64,000 nucleotides of DNA from Akkermansia muciniphila (GTDB lineage: Bacteria > Verrucomicrobiota > Verrucomicrobiia > Opitutales > Opitutaceae). Below are positions 1 to 8,900 of this stretch, one piece after another. The stretch covers positions 1-64,000 of the forward strand of contig CAMCZZ010000017.1 of NCBI GenBank assembly GCA_945888375.1. Direction: 5' to 3'. The notes under the pieces were generated by a model that saw only the letters and a program-made list of their open reading frames with translations, searched no databases and was not told the origin of the DNA. The stretch's first letter is position 1; each line of letters starts with the position of its first letter. Made by a program: the position numbers and the translations under genes.

Positions 1-344
1 TTTTTCAAAGATCAGCTTCCCGATTTAGGGGAAAGAGTTCAAATCAACTAAACCTCCTCACTCCGGTCAATGACTTTTTTCAAAATCATCAAAAAAGTTT
101 CCAAGGCCTTTGCAATGAACCCCCCTTCTCCTAGCAAACTTGCATCCGCTATTCGAAGGGGAGCGCGAACAATGGAAACCATCCTCTCTTCGACAAGCTC
201 GTTTTTAATTTAAAATTAACTTTATTGATAAGTTGTTCTTAGTTTGTTCTTTAAACTACACATTATCGACATTAAAACGAGCTAAGGTCTTTGCCGGCCT
301 TTAGTTTGAATGGGTAGCGGCCTCTGCTGCCGCAGCAATTGAAG
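1..344. other. AT-rich intergenic region downstream of fcl
   Basis: No convincing gene is visible in this stretch. It is clearly more AT-rich than the rest of the window, especially around 200-280. It lies downstream of the fcl stop codon on the minus strand. The only structure seen is a long-spaced inverted repeat (listed separately). A gene to the left of the window edge cannot be judged. Confidence 0.6.
196..283. repeat. Spaced inverted repeat downstream of fcl
   Basis: The arm at 196-209 (AGCTCGTTTTTAAT) is the reverse complement of the arm at 271-283 (ATTAAAACGAGCT) apart from one extra T. A 61-base AT-rich spacer separates them. In the fcl transcript it could form a large stem-loop, but no T-tract follows it, so a classical terminator is doubtful. 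A remnant of a mobile element end is an alternative. Confidence 0.45.
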
Positions 345-1280
345 TTATTTGCGCAAGTTCCCTTCGGACATCTCGGTAAGGAAGCTGGCATAGGTCCGAT
401 CGATACCGTCGCGGAGGGGAATACGGGCGGCCCAGCCGTGTGAGGAGAGGCGAGAGACATCCATTAGTTTGCGAGGCGTGCCGTCAGGTTTTGAGGCATC
501 CCAGACGATGCGGCCGGAGTATCCAACCACGTTTGCTACGGTCTGGGTGAGCTCGCGAATGGTGACGTCGATGCCGGTGCCGACGTTTATCCAATCGGGC
601 GGGTTTTCGAGGCTCAGGAGGAAAGCGCAGGCATCGGCTAGGTCATCAACATGAAGGAACTCGCGGCGAGGTGACCCGGTGCCCCAGGCGGCAACCTCAG
701 GGACACCGGCCACTTTTGCCTCGTGGAAGCGGCGAATGAGGGCCGGGAGGACGTGCGAGTTGGTGGGATGGTAGTTATCTCCAGGCCCGTAGAGGTTAGT
801 GGGCATGGCGGAGTGGAAGAGGACCCCGTATTGTTTGCGGTAATACTGGGCGAGTTTGAGGCCGGCGATTTTGGCGATGGCGTAGGCCTCGTTGGTGGGC
901 TCAAGGGCGGAAGTGAGCAAACACTCCTCCGTCATCGGTTGAAGGGCCTGCCTTGGATAGATGCAGGAACTCCCCAAGTAAAGCAACCGGGGCACGCCAG
1001 CACGCCAAGCTCCATCGATGCATGCGCTGGCGATGGCAAGATTTTCGAAAAGAAACTCCGCTGGATATGTATTGTTTGCATGAATACCACCTACTTTCGC
1101 AGCTGCGACAATCACAGCGTCGGGACGCTCGCTGGCGTGGAAGGCGGCTACGGCGCGGGAGTCGGCAAGGTCTAGCTCGCGACGGGAGCGGAGGAGCAGC
1201 TCGACCCCGGGACGATCGGCGAGACGGCGCACCAGGGCGGATCCGACCATGCCTTGGTGTCCGGCGATATGGATTTTCAT
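345..1280 (-). CDS. fcl: GDP-L-fucose synthase
   Basis: This is an epimerase/reductase of the extended short-chain dehydrogenase family. It converts GDP-4-keto-6-deoxy-D-mannose to GDP-L-fucose in the cytoplasm with NADPH. The N-terminus carries the Rossmann glycine motif G7-H-Q-G10-M-V-G13. The catalytic Y133-xxx-K137 lies in the sequence [10 protein letters not shown], with the Ser region GSSCIYP at about 103-109. A family-typical stretch [18 protein letters not shown] follows. At 311 residues it has the usual length. It lies 39 bases downstream of gmd on the same strand, so the two consecutive steps of GDP-fucose synthesis probably form one operon feeding surface polysaccharide assembly. 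Confidence 0.95.
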   Translation of the reverse strand: MKIHIAGHQGMVGSALVRRLADRPGVELLLRSRRELDLADSRAVAAFHASERPDAVIVAAAKVGGIHANNTYPAEFLFENLAIASACIDGAWRAGVPRLLYLGSSCIYPRQALQPMTEECLLTSALEPTNEAYAIAKIAGLKLAQYYRKQYGVLFHSAMPTNLYGPGDNYHPTNSHVLPALIRRFHEAKVAGVPEVAAWGTGSPRREFLHVDDLADACAFLLSLENPPDWINVGTGIDVTIRELTQTVANVVGYSGRIVWDASKPDGTPRKLMDVSRLSSHGWAARIPLRDGIDRTYASFLTEMSEGNLRK

Positions 1281-1319
1281 GAGCGAGAGATGAGGAGTGA
1301 GCCTTAGCGGGGAGCGGTT

Positions 1320-2336
1320 TTAGACCTTGGGAAGTTTAGCGATTTGCGCCTCACGTTTGGCCAGTTCGAGGTCATGCTCGGTCATGATTTTCACGAGGTC
1401 CTTGAAGCGGACCTTTGGCTCCCATCCGAGTTGCTTTTTGGCCTTGGCGGGGTCGCCAATAAGGAGCTCGACCTCTGCGGGGCGCTCGTAACGGGCGTCG
1501 TATTTGACGTATTTCTCCCAATCGAGGCCCAGGAGACCGAAGCACTCTTGGCAGAACTCGCGAACAGTGTGGGTCTCGTTGGTCGCCACAACGTAGTCGT
1601 CGGGTTTTTCCTGCTGGAGCATGAGCCACATCATCTCGACGTATTCCTTGGCGTAGCCCCAATCGCGCTGGGCGTCGATGTTACCGAGGTAAAGGACATC
1701 CTGAAGTCCGAGTTTAATGCGAGTGGCGGCACGGGTCACCTTGCGGGTAACGAATGTCTCGCCGCGGCGCTCACTCTCATGATTAAATAGTATGCCATTG
1801 GATGCGTGCATGTTATAGGACTCCCGATAATTGACCGTTAGCCAGTAGGCGTAAACCTTGGCGCAACCGTAGGGGGAACGGGGCCAGAAGGGCGTGAGCT
1901 CGGTCTGAGGCACTTGCTGCACCTTGCCGAACATCTCCGAAGACGAAGCCTGATAATAACGCACTTTATTCACCAAACCGGCCTCACGAATGGCCTCGAG
2001 AATGCGAAGGGCGCCCAAACCATCAACGTCCCCAGTGTATTCCGGAATGTCGAAAGAAACGCGCACATGCGACTGGGCGCCAAGGTTATAGATCTCGTCG
2101 GGCTTCAGGTCATAGAGCAGCTTCACCATTTGCACGGAATCGGCGAGATCGCCATAGTGCAAAAACAGGCGCGCCTTGTCGAAATGCGGGTCCTGGTAGA
2201 TGTGATCGATGCGGGCGGTGTTGAAGGTGGACGCACGACGCACGATGCCGTGCACCTCATACCCTTTGTTTAGAAGAAGTTCCGCGAGATAGGAACCGTC
2301 TTGACCCGTGATACCAGTGATGAGCGCTTTTTTCAT
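1320..2336 (-). CDS. gmd: GDP-mannose 4,6-dehydratase
   Basis: This NADP-dependent enzyme dehydrates GDP-D-mannose to GDP-4-keto-6-deoxy-D-mannose, the first committed step to GDP-L-fucose. The start at 2336 gives [20 protein letters not shown], with the GxxGxxG motif at residues 8-14. An upstream in-frame start at 2393 would add 19 residues before the Rossmann fold and is unlikely. The catalytic Y156-xxx-K160 (SPYGCAK) and the SSSEMFG segment at 131-137 are present, as are the [15 protein letters not shown] residues typical of Gmd. The 338-residue length fits the family. No Shine-Dalgarno sequence precedes the start; instead a perfect palindrome overlaps the start codon (see 2335-2353). Confidence 0.95.
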   Translation of the reverse strand: MKKALITGITGQDGSYLAELLLNKGYEVHGIVRRASTFNTARIDHIYQDPHFDKARLFLHYGDLADSVQMVKLLYDLKPDEIYNLGAQSHVRVSFDIPEYTGDVDGLGALRILEAIREAGLVNKVRYYQASSSEMFGKVQQVPQTELTPFWPRSPYGCAKVYAYWLTVNYRESYNMHASNGILFNHESERRGETFVTRKVTRAATRIKLGLQDVLYLGNIDAQRDWGYAKEYVEMMWLMLQQEKPDDYVVATNETHTVREFCQECFGLLGLDWEKYVKYDARYERPAEVELLIGDPAKAKKQLGWEPKVRFKDLVKIMTEHDLELAKREAQIAKLPKV

Positions 2337-2353
2337 AGTGGTTAAACCACTAT
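2335..2353. promoter_or_regulatory. Palindrome overlapping the gmd start codon
   Basis: A perfect inverted repeat with two 9-base arms (ATAGTGGTT / AACCACTAT) around a single central A. The gmd ATG sits inside one arm (2334-2336 on the plus strand). It could be an operator, or an RNA hairpin that hides the start codon. The arm itself contains TATAGT, which resembles a -10 box and would place transcription start close to the ATG. The function is inferred; only the palindrome is seen. Confidence 0.5.
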
Positions 2354-2478
2354 AAAAGTGAAGTGTGACATGTATGCGCGCAAGCATGCTCATAGTTGTA
2401 ATACATATCTAAAATTGATCATAAAAACATGGATGTCGGAGGACTTGCGCAGAGCCCAGCTGAAGCCAAATTAGCTAA

Positions 2479-3021
2479 ATGCAAGTGGTGTTATTCGCAG
2501 TTCAATCGGTGGATGGATACATCACCCAGCGCCAGACGGCGGGGGATACCTTTGCCTCCGCAGCGGATCGCGCACATTTCCGAGAGGCGATCCGGGCCTG
2601 CGACGCCTGTGTGCTGGGTGGGAAGACCTATGACCTGTCCAAGGCTCGTATGCGACCCGAGGCATTTCCAACGCTGCGACGGGTAGTTTGGACGCGAAAC
2701 CCGGAGTCGCGGGCAGCGGAGAGTCTTTCCGGGGTGCTGGAGTTTACCAACGAGAGTCCGCTTGAGACAGTGGCGCGGCTCCAAGCGGATGGCCGACAGC
2801 GCTGCGCGCTGCTGGGTGGCGGGCAGGTCAACGCGGCCTGGCTGGAAGCAGGTTTGGTAGACGAGATATGGTTGACCGTGGAGTCGGCTCTTTTTGGCGA
2901 GGGCACACCACTAGCCGGTAGCCGGGGACAACCGGGGCCAGAGCGGCAATTACTGCTCCGGGAGATAAAGGTTCTGGCCGAAGGCGGCCCGGTGTTATTG
3001 CGCTACGAGGTGAAAAAATGA
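2479..3021 (+). CDS. Dihydrofolate reductase family protein (RibD C-terminal type)
   Basis: A 180-residue protein of the RibD_C/DHFR-like fold. It starts MQVVLFAVQSVDGYIT, matching the family's first strand and substrate loop. The nucleotide-binding region CVLGGKTYDL lies near 55 and the glycine turn CALLGGGQVNAAWL near 115. The family then continues with LVDEIWLTVESALFGEGTPL. Stand-alone members are NADPH-dependent reductases of uncertain substrate, so riboflavin synthesis should not be assumed. It overlaps the next gene by four bases (ATGA), which suggests translational coupling. Confidence 0.85.
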   Translation: MQVVLFAVQSVDGYITQRQTAGDTFASAADRAHFREAIRACDACVLGGKTYDLSKARMRPEAFPTLRRVVWTRNPESRAAESLSGVLEFTNESPLETVARLQADGRQRCALLGGGQVNAAWLEAGLVDEIWLTVESALFGEGTPLAGSRGQPGPERQLLLREIKVLAEGGPVLLRYEVKK

Positions 3022-3287
3022 GCCCCAAAATTTCATTTTGGATGCGCCGGGCGGGTGGGTTTTTCCTGAGCGTGATCGTGCTATGCTTAATAGGGGTGGC
3101 CTTGGGAGCGGCGGTGTTTCCCTGGGCGGGCAAGCTAGGCGGTTCGCGAAAATCGCTACTCGAACTCGCCGTGCTGGGCGCACGAACGGGAGGGTTTTTC
3201 TTCCTTGTCTGGGCTCCGGGTGCGGCCCTCGTCCACGAGTTTATACGAGCGGAGAAAGAACGACGGAAGGCCGCTGAAACAGTCTAG
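3018..3287 (+). CDS. Small membrane protein, unknown
   Basis: An 89-residue protein with two predicted membrane helices: about residues 12-36 (FFLSVIVLCLIGVALGAAVF) and about 55-72 (GFFFLVWAPGAALVHEF). A charged C-terminal tail (RAEKERRKAA) follows. Its ATG overlaps the stop codon of the reductase gene by four bases, so it is probably co-translated with it. No family was recognised. The reading frame is supported by the overlap and the coherent hydrophobic pattern. Confidence 0.6.
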   Translation: MSPKISFWMRRAGGFFLSVIVLCLIGVALGAAVFPWAGKLGGSRKSLLELAVLGARTGGFFFLVWAPGAALVHEFIRAEKERRKAAETV

Positions 3288-3616
3288 GGCATCTGGGCTG
3301 GGCCAGCCAAACCGTGACCGGAATCCGTGGCGTAGTGTTTTATGATGCTAATTGAAACAAACTCGCGCGTCGCTCCGTCCAAAACGTCCAACCACCCAAA
3401 GCCCATCCGATAGCTCCGGTTCCCACCGCAGTATCTCTTAAGTTCCGCAGAAAACCCCACGGGCGGAACCGCAACCGGTTCATACTGTCTGAACGGCCTT
3501 GCCGTGCGCAACGGTAACCGCCCGAGCACCGTCAGGCGTTCATTGCTTCGCCAGTCCCCACCCCGCTGAGTTCCGGTTTTCCTTCGTTAGCGAACGTTCG
3601 CTGCCCCCCTCTCTTC
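3288..3616. other. Intergenic promoter region of the pectin operon
   Basis: No gene is supported in these 329 bases; the short open frames read here have no coherent composition. The region precedes the first gene of the plus-strand pectin operon. Its one clear structure is the palindrome at 3589-3602. No -35/-10 pair could be assigned with confidence. Confidence 0.5.
3589..3602. promoter_or_regulatory. Candidate operator before the pectin operon
   Basis: AGCGAACGTTCGCT is a perfect 14-base palindrome with a central CG, ending 14 bases before the ATG at 3617. LacI-family operators commonly have a central CG in such a palindrome, and LacI-type repressors often control uronate genes. No regulator gene is present nearby, so this assignment is an inference from position and symmetry only. 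Confidence 0.4.
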
Positions 3617-5752
3617 ATGCTCCGCCTGCTCTTCGCCCCACTTTTGGCCCTCGCCTTGATACCGCGCACGGTTGCCGCGCCCATCGATCGCCAGGCCGTG
3701 GTTTCCCGTCATAATGTCCACAACACCCGAATCGACCCCGAGAGCGCGCTGACGCTCGGTAATGGCGACTTCGCCCTCACCGTGGACGTCACCGGCCTCC
3801 AGGGCCTTGAACGCATCTACCTCGACAACGGCCTGCCGCTCGAAACCCGCGCCATCTGGGCTTGGCACGAGTTCCCCAACCCCGAGGGCCACACCTTAGC
3901 CGACGCCTCCGGACCCATCGATTTCCACGGCCGCCAGATTCTCTACCCGATCCGCCAAAAAACCCCCGCCGGCGCCTATTTCCGCGAGAACCCCCAGCCC
4001 ATGCCGCTCGGCCAGTTGTCGTTCACCCTCTTCGACGAACCCCTCCGCACCGAAGACATCGCTGGAGTCGACCAGACCCTCGACCTCTGGACCGGCGTCG
4101 TCACCAGCCGCCTGCTCGTGCGCGGCGAACCGCTCGAGGTCATCACCGTCGCCCACGGCACCGCCGCGGTCGTCGGGGTCGAGGCCCGCTCACCGCTCAT
4201 CGCCCGCGGTGAGCTGCAAGTGCGCCTGCGTTTCCCCTACGCCTACCGCACCGCCATCGCCCACAAGCCACCCTTTATCTGGGAACAACCGGATAAACAC
4301 ACGACCACGCTCGCAGTCGTCGCGCCCGACCACGCCCGCCTAGAGCGCACGAGCGACACCACCCGCTACGCGACCGATCTGCGCTGGTCCACGCCCGCCC
4401 TGGTCTCCGAGGTCGCCCCGCACGATTTCCGCCTGCGCGCGACGACGGGCGACACCCTCGCCTTCACCTGCGCCTTCGCCGACCCGGCCCACCCCGCGCC
4501 CGTTGAGAGTTTCACCACCACCCGCGCCAACTCTGCCGACGCTTGGCGCGACCACTGGACCAAGGGAGGCCTGATCGACCTCTCCGCCGCCACCGATCCG
4601 CGCGCCAAGGAGCTCGAGCGTCGAATCTTGCTTTCGCTCTATCTGATGAAGGTGAACTACGCCGGCGCCTTCCCGCCCGCCGAGACCGGGCTCCAACATC
4701 TGAGCTGGTTCGGCAAACACAACTCCGAGGTCTACTTCCTGCACGCCGCCCAGTTTTACCAGTGGGGTCACGTTGACCTCTTGGAAAAGGGCCTCGCCTG
4801 GTATCGGCGCATCCTGCCGCTCGGCGTCGCCCAAGCCCGGACCGAAGGATTCACCGGCGTGCGTTGGCCCAAGATGTCCGGCATCGACGGCCGCCCCTCC
4901 CCCGGCGGCATCAATCCCTACATCATCTGGAACCAGCCCAATCCAATCTACCTCGCCGAGCTGGTTTACCGCGCCAAGCCCACCCCCGCCACCCTCGCGC
5001 TTTACCGCGACCTGGTTTTCGAGTCGGCAAACTTCCTCGCCTCCTTCGCCCACCGCGATCCCGCCACCGGCGTCTACCACCTCGGCCCGCCGCTGAAAAA
5101 CGTCACCGAAAGCACCCGCCCCGAACTCGTGCGCAACCCGGCCTTCGAGGTCGCTTTCTGGCACTACGGCCTGACCCTCGCGCAAACTTGGCGAGAACGC
5201 CTCGGCCTCCCCCGCGAGCCACTTTGGGACGACGTTGTCCAGCACCTTGCCCCCCTCCCCACCACGCCCGGCCCGGACGGCCCGCTCTACCTCGAGATCG
5301 AGGGCGTCGGAGATATCTATGCTCCCGGCAAAAGCGGTATCCCCACCTCCATGCTCCTCGCCCTAGGCTACCTCCCCGCCACCCCGAAGCTCGACGTCGC
5401 CACCGCCCGCCGCACCTTCCACGTGATCAACGAACGCAACGGTCTCGATCGCTGGCTGAGCTGGCAAATGGGCCAGGGCGCCCTCACCGCCGCCCGCCTC
5501 GGCGAACCCGCCACCGCCATCGAGATCCTCACCAACACCGCCGCCCCCGCTCGCTTCCTGCCCAGCGGCTACGTGCGCCGCCCGAGGGATCCCGACGGCG
5601 CCGTCGCCTACCTGCCGGTCAACTCCGCCTTCCTCTGCGCCGTTGGGCTGATGGCCGGGGGCTGGGAAGGCGCCCCCTCCGGCACCGCCCCAGGCTTCCC
5701 GAAAGACGGCAAATGGGAAATCCGCTCGGAGGGTCTCCTGCCCATGCCCTAA
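3617..5752 (+). CDS. Secreted (alpha/alpha)6-type glycosidase candidate
   Basis: A 711-residue exported protein. The signal peptide is MLRLLFAPLLALALIPRTVA, with cleavage probably at AA-PID. A beta-sandwich-like N-terminal half (about 25-300) contains ALTLGNGDFALTVDVTG. It is followed by a helical half rich in Trp with segments such as WFGKHNSEVYFLHAAQFY, IIWNQPNPIYLAEL and LAQTWRERLGLPREPLWDD. This arrangement resembles six-hairpin glycoside hydrolases such as GH65 or GH95, but the exact family was not recognised. A paralogue lies at 27424-29595. Where that paralogue has GPELRESPGG, this one has GIDGRPSPGG, so a candidate acidic residue differs. It is the first gene of a pectin operon and probably acts on oligosaccharides outside the cytoplasm. 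Confidence 0.6.
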   Translation: MLRLLFAPLLALALIPRTVAAPIDRQAVVSRHNVHNTRIDPESALTLGNGDFALTVDVTGLQGLERIYLDNGLPLETRAIWAWHEFPNPEGHTLADASGPIDFHGRQILYPIRQKTPAGAYFRENPQPMPLGQLSFTLFDEPLRTEDIAGVDQTLDLWTGVVTSRLLVRGEPLEVITVAHGTAAVVGVEARSPLIARGELQVRLRFPYAYRTAIAHKPPFIWEQPDKHTTTLAVVAPDHARLERTSDTTRYATDLRWSTPALVSEVAPHDFRLRATTGDTLAFTCAFADPAHPAPVESFTTTRANSADAWRDHWTKGGLIDLSAATDPRAKELERRILLSLYLMKVNYAGAFPPAETGLQHLSWFGKHNSEVYFLHAAQFYQWGHVDLLEKGLAWYRRILPLGVAQARTEGFTGVRWPKMSGIDGRPSPGGINPYIIWNQPNPIYLAELVYRAKPTPATLALYRDLVFESANFLASFAHRDPATGVYHLGPPLKNVTESTRPELVRNPAFEVAFWHYGLTLAQTWRERLGLPREPLWDDVVQHLAPLPTTPGPDGPLYLEIEGVGDIYAPGKSGIPTSMLLALGYLPATPKLDVATARRTFHVINERNGLDRWLSWQMGQGALTAARLGEPATAIEILTNTAAPARFLPSGYVRRPRDPDGAVAYLPVNSAFLCAVGLMAGGWEGAPSGTAPGFPKDGKWEIRSEGLLPMP

Positions 5753-5841
5753 ATCCCGCATCGCCGGTTGATCATTTTTTGCGGCTTCTACGCCATTTGA
5801 GTCCACATCCTCGTCCTTCCGCTGATTATTTAGCTTATTCC

Positions 5842-6672
5842 ATGAAGAAAATCTTCACCCGCTCCGCCACTGAGACCGCCGGCTTCGACACCGCCCGCCT
5901 GCGCGCCGAACACCTCCTTCCCGCGCTTTTCCAGCCCGGCCACGTCGAGCTCGCCTGGTGGGAGACCGACCGCACCGTGGCCGCCGGCATCATGCCCGCC
6001 GAGGCCCCGCTGGCCTTGCCCAATCCACCCGACCTGCGCGCCGGTTTCTTCCTCGAGCGCCGCGAAGCCGGCATCGTCAATATCGGCGGCCCCGGCACGA
6101 TCACCGTGGACGGCGTCGTCCACACCCTCGCTCCACTCGACGCCCTTTACCTCGGTCGCGGCGCCCGCGACGTCACCTTCGCCTCTGAATCATCCGCCGC
6201 CCCGGCGAAGTTCTGGCTGCTCAGCTACCCGGCCCACGCCGCCTACCCGACCCGCCACGTATCCTTCGCCACCGCCGAGACCGCCGTGCTTGGCGCCCCC
6301 GCCACCGCCAACGAACGCCATCTCACCAAACTCATCCACGCCGGCGCCTTCCCCACCTGCCAAGTCGTCATGGGCGTGACCCGCATGCAACCCGGCGGCG
6401 TCTGGAACACTATGCCGCCCCATACCCACCTGCGCCGCTCCGAAGTCTACCTCTACTTCGAAGTGCAGCCCGCCCACGCCGTCTTCCATTTCATGGGCCA
6501 ACCCCAGGAAACGCGCCACTTGCTGGTTCACAACGAGGAGGCCGTGCTCTCCGCCCCTTGGTCCATCCACAGCGGCGTCGGCACCGCCCGCTATTCCTTC
6601 GTCTGGGGCATGGGCGGCGAAAACCAGGAGTTCGCCGACATGGACCCCGCCCCCGTCGCCGACCTGCGCTGA
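5842..6672 (+). CDS. kduI: 4-deoxy-L-threo-5-hexosulose-uronate ketol-isomerase
   Basis: KduI isomerises 4-deoxy-L-threo-5-hexosulose uronate, the product released from unsaturated galacturonate, to 3-deoxy-D-glycero-2,5-hexodiulosonate. The cupin metal ligands H194, H196, E201 (HTHLRRSEVYLYFE) and H243 are all visible. The frame is open far upstream inside the preceding gene, but MKKIFTRSATETAGFD at 5842 is the natural start and gives the standard length of 276 residues. The enzyme is cytoplasmic and has no signal peptide. It is followed by kduD, so two consecutive steps of the pathway are adjacent. Confidence 0.95.
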   Translation: MKKIFTRSATETAGFDTARLRAEHLLPALFQPGHVELAWWETDRTVAAGIMPAEAPLALPNPPDLRAGFFLERREAGIVNIGGPGTITVDGVVHTLAPLDALYLGRGARDVTFASESSAAPAKFWLLSYPAHAAYPTRHVSFATAETAVLGAPATANERHLTKLIHAGAFPTCQVVMGVTRMQPGGVWNTMPPHTHLRRSEVYLYFEVQPAHAVFHFMGQPQETRHLLVHNEEAVLSAPWSIHSGVGTARYSFVWGMGGENQEFADMDPAPVADLR

Positions 6673-6756
6673 CGCCGACCCCAAGCAATCCGTCAAATGT
6701 CCCAAGTCTAAAAGTCCCACGTTGAGCGCGGCGCGCTCCGCGCGCAGGTGACGACG

Positions 6757-6801
6757 TTCGACCTTCGACTTCTCTACCTCCGACCTTTCGACCTTCGACT
6801 T
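6757..6801. repeat. Direct repeat in the kduI-kduD spacer
   Basis: The 15-base word TTCGACCTTCGACTT occurs exactly at 6757-6771 and 6787-6801, with a shorter related copy between them. It lies in the 140-base spacer before kduD. The word itself is built from two smaller GACTT/GACCT units, so slippage is a simple origin. Confidence 0.7.
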
Positions 6802-6812
6802 CCCCCCAACCC

Positions 6813-7574
6813 ATGATCCTAGATCTTTTCCGCCTCGACGGCCAGACCGCCCTCGTCACCGGCGCCTCCCGCGGCCTCGGCGCCACCATGGCCGAGGCCC
6901 TCGCCCAGGCCGGCGCCGATGTCATCCTCGTCGCCCGCGGCGACCTCTCCGCCACCGCCAAACTCGTCGAGGCCGCCGGCCGGCGCGCGTTCACCTTTTC
7001 CGCCGATCAGGCCAGCCGCCCCTCCATCGAGCGCCTCTGCGCCGCGCTGGGGGACTCGCTCCCGGTCCCGGATATCCTAGTCAACAATGGCGGCACCATC
7101 CGGCGCGCCAACTTCACCGAGTTCTCGCTGACTGATTGGGACGAAGTGCTCGAGACCAACCTCACCGCCCCCTTTCGCCTCAGCCAACGCGTCGCCTCCG
7201 CTTGGATCGCCGCCGGCCGCGGCGGCAAGATCATCCACACCGCCTCCATGCTTTCCTTCCAAGGCGGCGTGCGCGTCGCCTCCTACACCGCCTCCAAAAG
7301 CGCCCTCGCCGGCCTCACCCGCCTGATGGCCAACGAACTCGCCGCTAAGGGCATCAACGTCAACGCCATCGCCCCCGGCTACATGGCGACCGACAACACC
7401 GCCCAGCTCCGCGCCGACCCGGTGCGCAACCAGGCCATCCTCGACCGCATCCCCGCCGCCCGCTGGGGCCAGTCCGCCGACCTCGCCGGCGCGACCGTCT
7501 TCCTCGCCTCCCGCGCCTCCGACTACGTCAACGGCCACATCCTCGCCGTCGACGGCGGCTGGCTCGCCCGCTGA
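6813..7574 (+). CDS. kduD: 2-dehydro-3-deoxy-D-gluconate 5-dehydrogenase
   Basis: A classical short-chain dehydrogenase of 253 residues. It reduces 3-deoxy-D-glycero-2,5-hexodiulosonate to 2-keto-3-deoxy-D-gluconate with NAD(P)H. The cofactor motif TGASRGLG is at residues 16-23, NNGG at about 91-94, the catalytic Ser at about 145, and Y158-xxx-K162 in YTASKSALAGLTR. The C-terminus YVNGHILAVDGGW is standard. The start MILDLFRLDGQTALVTGA matches the KduD family closely. It directly follows kduI. Confidence 0.93.
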   Translation: MILDLFRLDGQTALVTGASRGLGATMAEALAQAGADVILVARGDLSATAKLVEAAGRRAFTFSADQASRPSIERLCAALGDSLPVPDILVNNGGTIRRANFTEFSLTDWDEVLETNLTAPFRLSQRVASAWIAAGRGGKIIHTASMLSFQGGVRVASYTASKSALAGLTRLMANELAAKGINVNAIAPGYMATDNTAQLRADPVRNQAILDRIPAARWGQSADLAGATVFLASRASDYVNGHILAVDGGWLAR

Positions 7575-7604
7575 CCCGCCGGGCCGCCCGGCCACCTCTT
7601 CGAA

Positions 7605-7633
7605 TTTCAGATTTTCAGCGTTTCAGCGTTTCA
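7605..7633. repeat. 8-base tandem repeat after kduD
   Basis: The unit TTTCAGCG occurs twice in tandem (7613-7628), with partial copies on both sides (TTTCAGA before, TTTCA after). It lies in the 76-base spacer before the DUF4861 gene. No function is apparent. Confidence 0.7.
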
Positions 7634-7650
7634 AAATTTATCCCAATCCG

Positions 7651-8883
7651 ATGCCCCTCACCCTACCCCTCTTCGCCGCCCTGGCGGCCGCCGCCATCTT
7701 GGCCCTGCCCGCCTCCGCCGCCGATAAACTCGTCGTCACCGTCACCCATCCGTTGGCCATCGCCCGCCCCTCCGAGACCATCACCGTGCCTTGGTCCGAG
7801 GTGAACAAGGCCCTCCCGCACGCCCTCATCCAAAAGATCGCCGTGCGCGACGCCTCCGGCCGCATCCTGCCCCACCAGGTGACCAACGTCGCCCCCCAGG
7901 CCAAGGACCCCGAGCGTATCGGCGCCGCCTACGGCGACTTGATCTTCCAGCACGACTTCGCCCCCGGCGAACAATCCGCGACCTTCACCGTCGAACAAAC
8001 CGAGACGGTCTCGCCGCCCTTCCCCGTCAAGGCCTTCGCCCGCCAGGTCCCGGAACGCCTCGATGACTTCGCCTGGGAAAACGACCGCCTCGCCCACCGC
8101 ACCTACGGCCCCGCCCTCGCCGCGCCCGCTCCCGCCGGCGCCGTCAAGGAGGTGCTCGTCACCAGCGGCCTCGATCTCTGGTGCAAGCGCGTGGACTACC
8201 CGGTCGTAGACCGCTGGTATAACAAAGGCCACGACCACTACCATTTCGACCAAGGAGAGGGCATGGACATGTATGGCGTGTCCGCGTCCCGCGGCTGCGG
8301 CGGCACCGGCGTCTGGGCCGACGGGCGTCTCCACGTTTCCTCCAACTACAAGTCCGCCCGCGTCCTCGCCAACGGCCCCGTCCGCGCCATCTTCGAGCTC
8401 ACCTACGACACCTGGGCCGCCGACGGCGTCTTCGTCTCCGAGGTGAAACGCTTCACGGTCGATGCCGGCCGCAACCTCGACCGCATCGAAAGCACCTTCG
8501 CCGCCACCGGCAAAACGCCCGAACTCACCATCGGCATCGGCCTGCACAAGAATCCGGCCGATAAAAATCAGGACCCGCTCGTGACGCTCACGCCCGACGC
8601 CTCCGCCGGCACCCTAGCCCAGTGGATCGCGCAAAAAACCAACGGCGCCCTCGGCACCGCCATCGTGCTCGTCGATCCCGCCGCCTTCGCCGGTTTCGCC
8701 GAGGATGCGCGCAACTCCCTCGTCCTCGCCAAGGTCGCCCCGGGCCAACCGCTCCGCTACCTCGCCGGCGCCGGCTGGGACCGCGCCGGCCACTACCCCG
8801 ACCAGGCGTCGTGGCTCGCCTACGTCGCCACCGAGTCCGCCCGCGCCCGCTCCCCCGTTACCGTAACCCTTTCCACCCGCTAA
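7651..8883 (+). CDS. Secreted DUF4861 family protein
   Basis: A 410-residue protein with the signal peptide MPLTLPLFAALAAAAILALP, cleaved near ASA-ADK. The family is recognised from SEVNKALPHALIQKIAVRD, GRILPHQVTN, and the middle segment with VVDRWYNKGHDHYHFDQGEG and YGVSASRGCGGTGVW. DUF4861 proteins recur in polysaccharide-utilisation loci for pectin and ulvan next to unsaturated uronyl hydrolases; their precise activity is not known to me. The His/Asp/Tyr-rich segment at about 190-205 is a plausible active or metal site (inference). It sits between kduD and the GH105-GH28 fusion in one operon. Confidence 0.75.
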   Translation: MPLTLPLFAALAAAAILALPASAADKLVVTVTHPLAIARPSETITVPWSEVNKALPHALIQKIAVRDASGRILPHQVTNVAPQAKDPERIGAAYGDLIFQHDFAPGEQSATFTVEQTETVSPPFPVKAFARQVPERLDDFAWENDRLAHRTYGPALAAPAPAGAVKEVLVTSGLDLWCKRVDYPVVDRWYNKGHDHYHFDQGEGMDMYGVSASRGCGGTGVWADGRLHVSSNYKSARVLANGPVRAIFELTYDTWAADGVFVSEVKRFTVDAGRNLDRIESTFAATGKTPELTIGIGLHKNPADKNQDPLVTLTPDASAGTLAQWIAQKTNGALGTAIVLVDPAAFAGFAEDARNSLVLAKVAPGQPLRYLAGAGWDRAGHYPDQASWLAYVATESARARSPVTVTLSTR

Positions 8884-8900
8884 ACTCCGCCCCGGAGTAA

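Noticed and set aside
4864-5841. In-frame 5' extension of kduI into the preceding gene
   Set aside because: The extension is Arg/Pro-rich out-of-frame translation of the glycosidase gene; KduI proteins start at MKKIFTRSATE.
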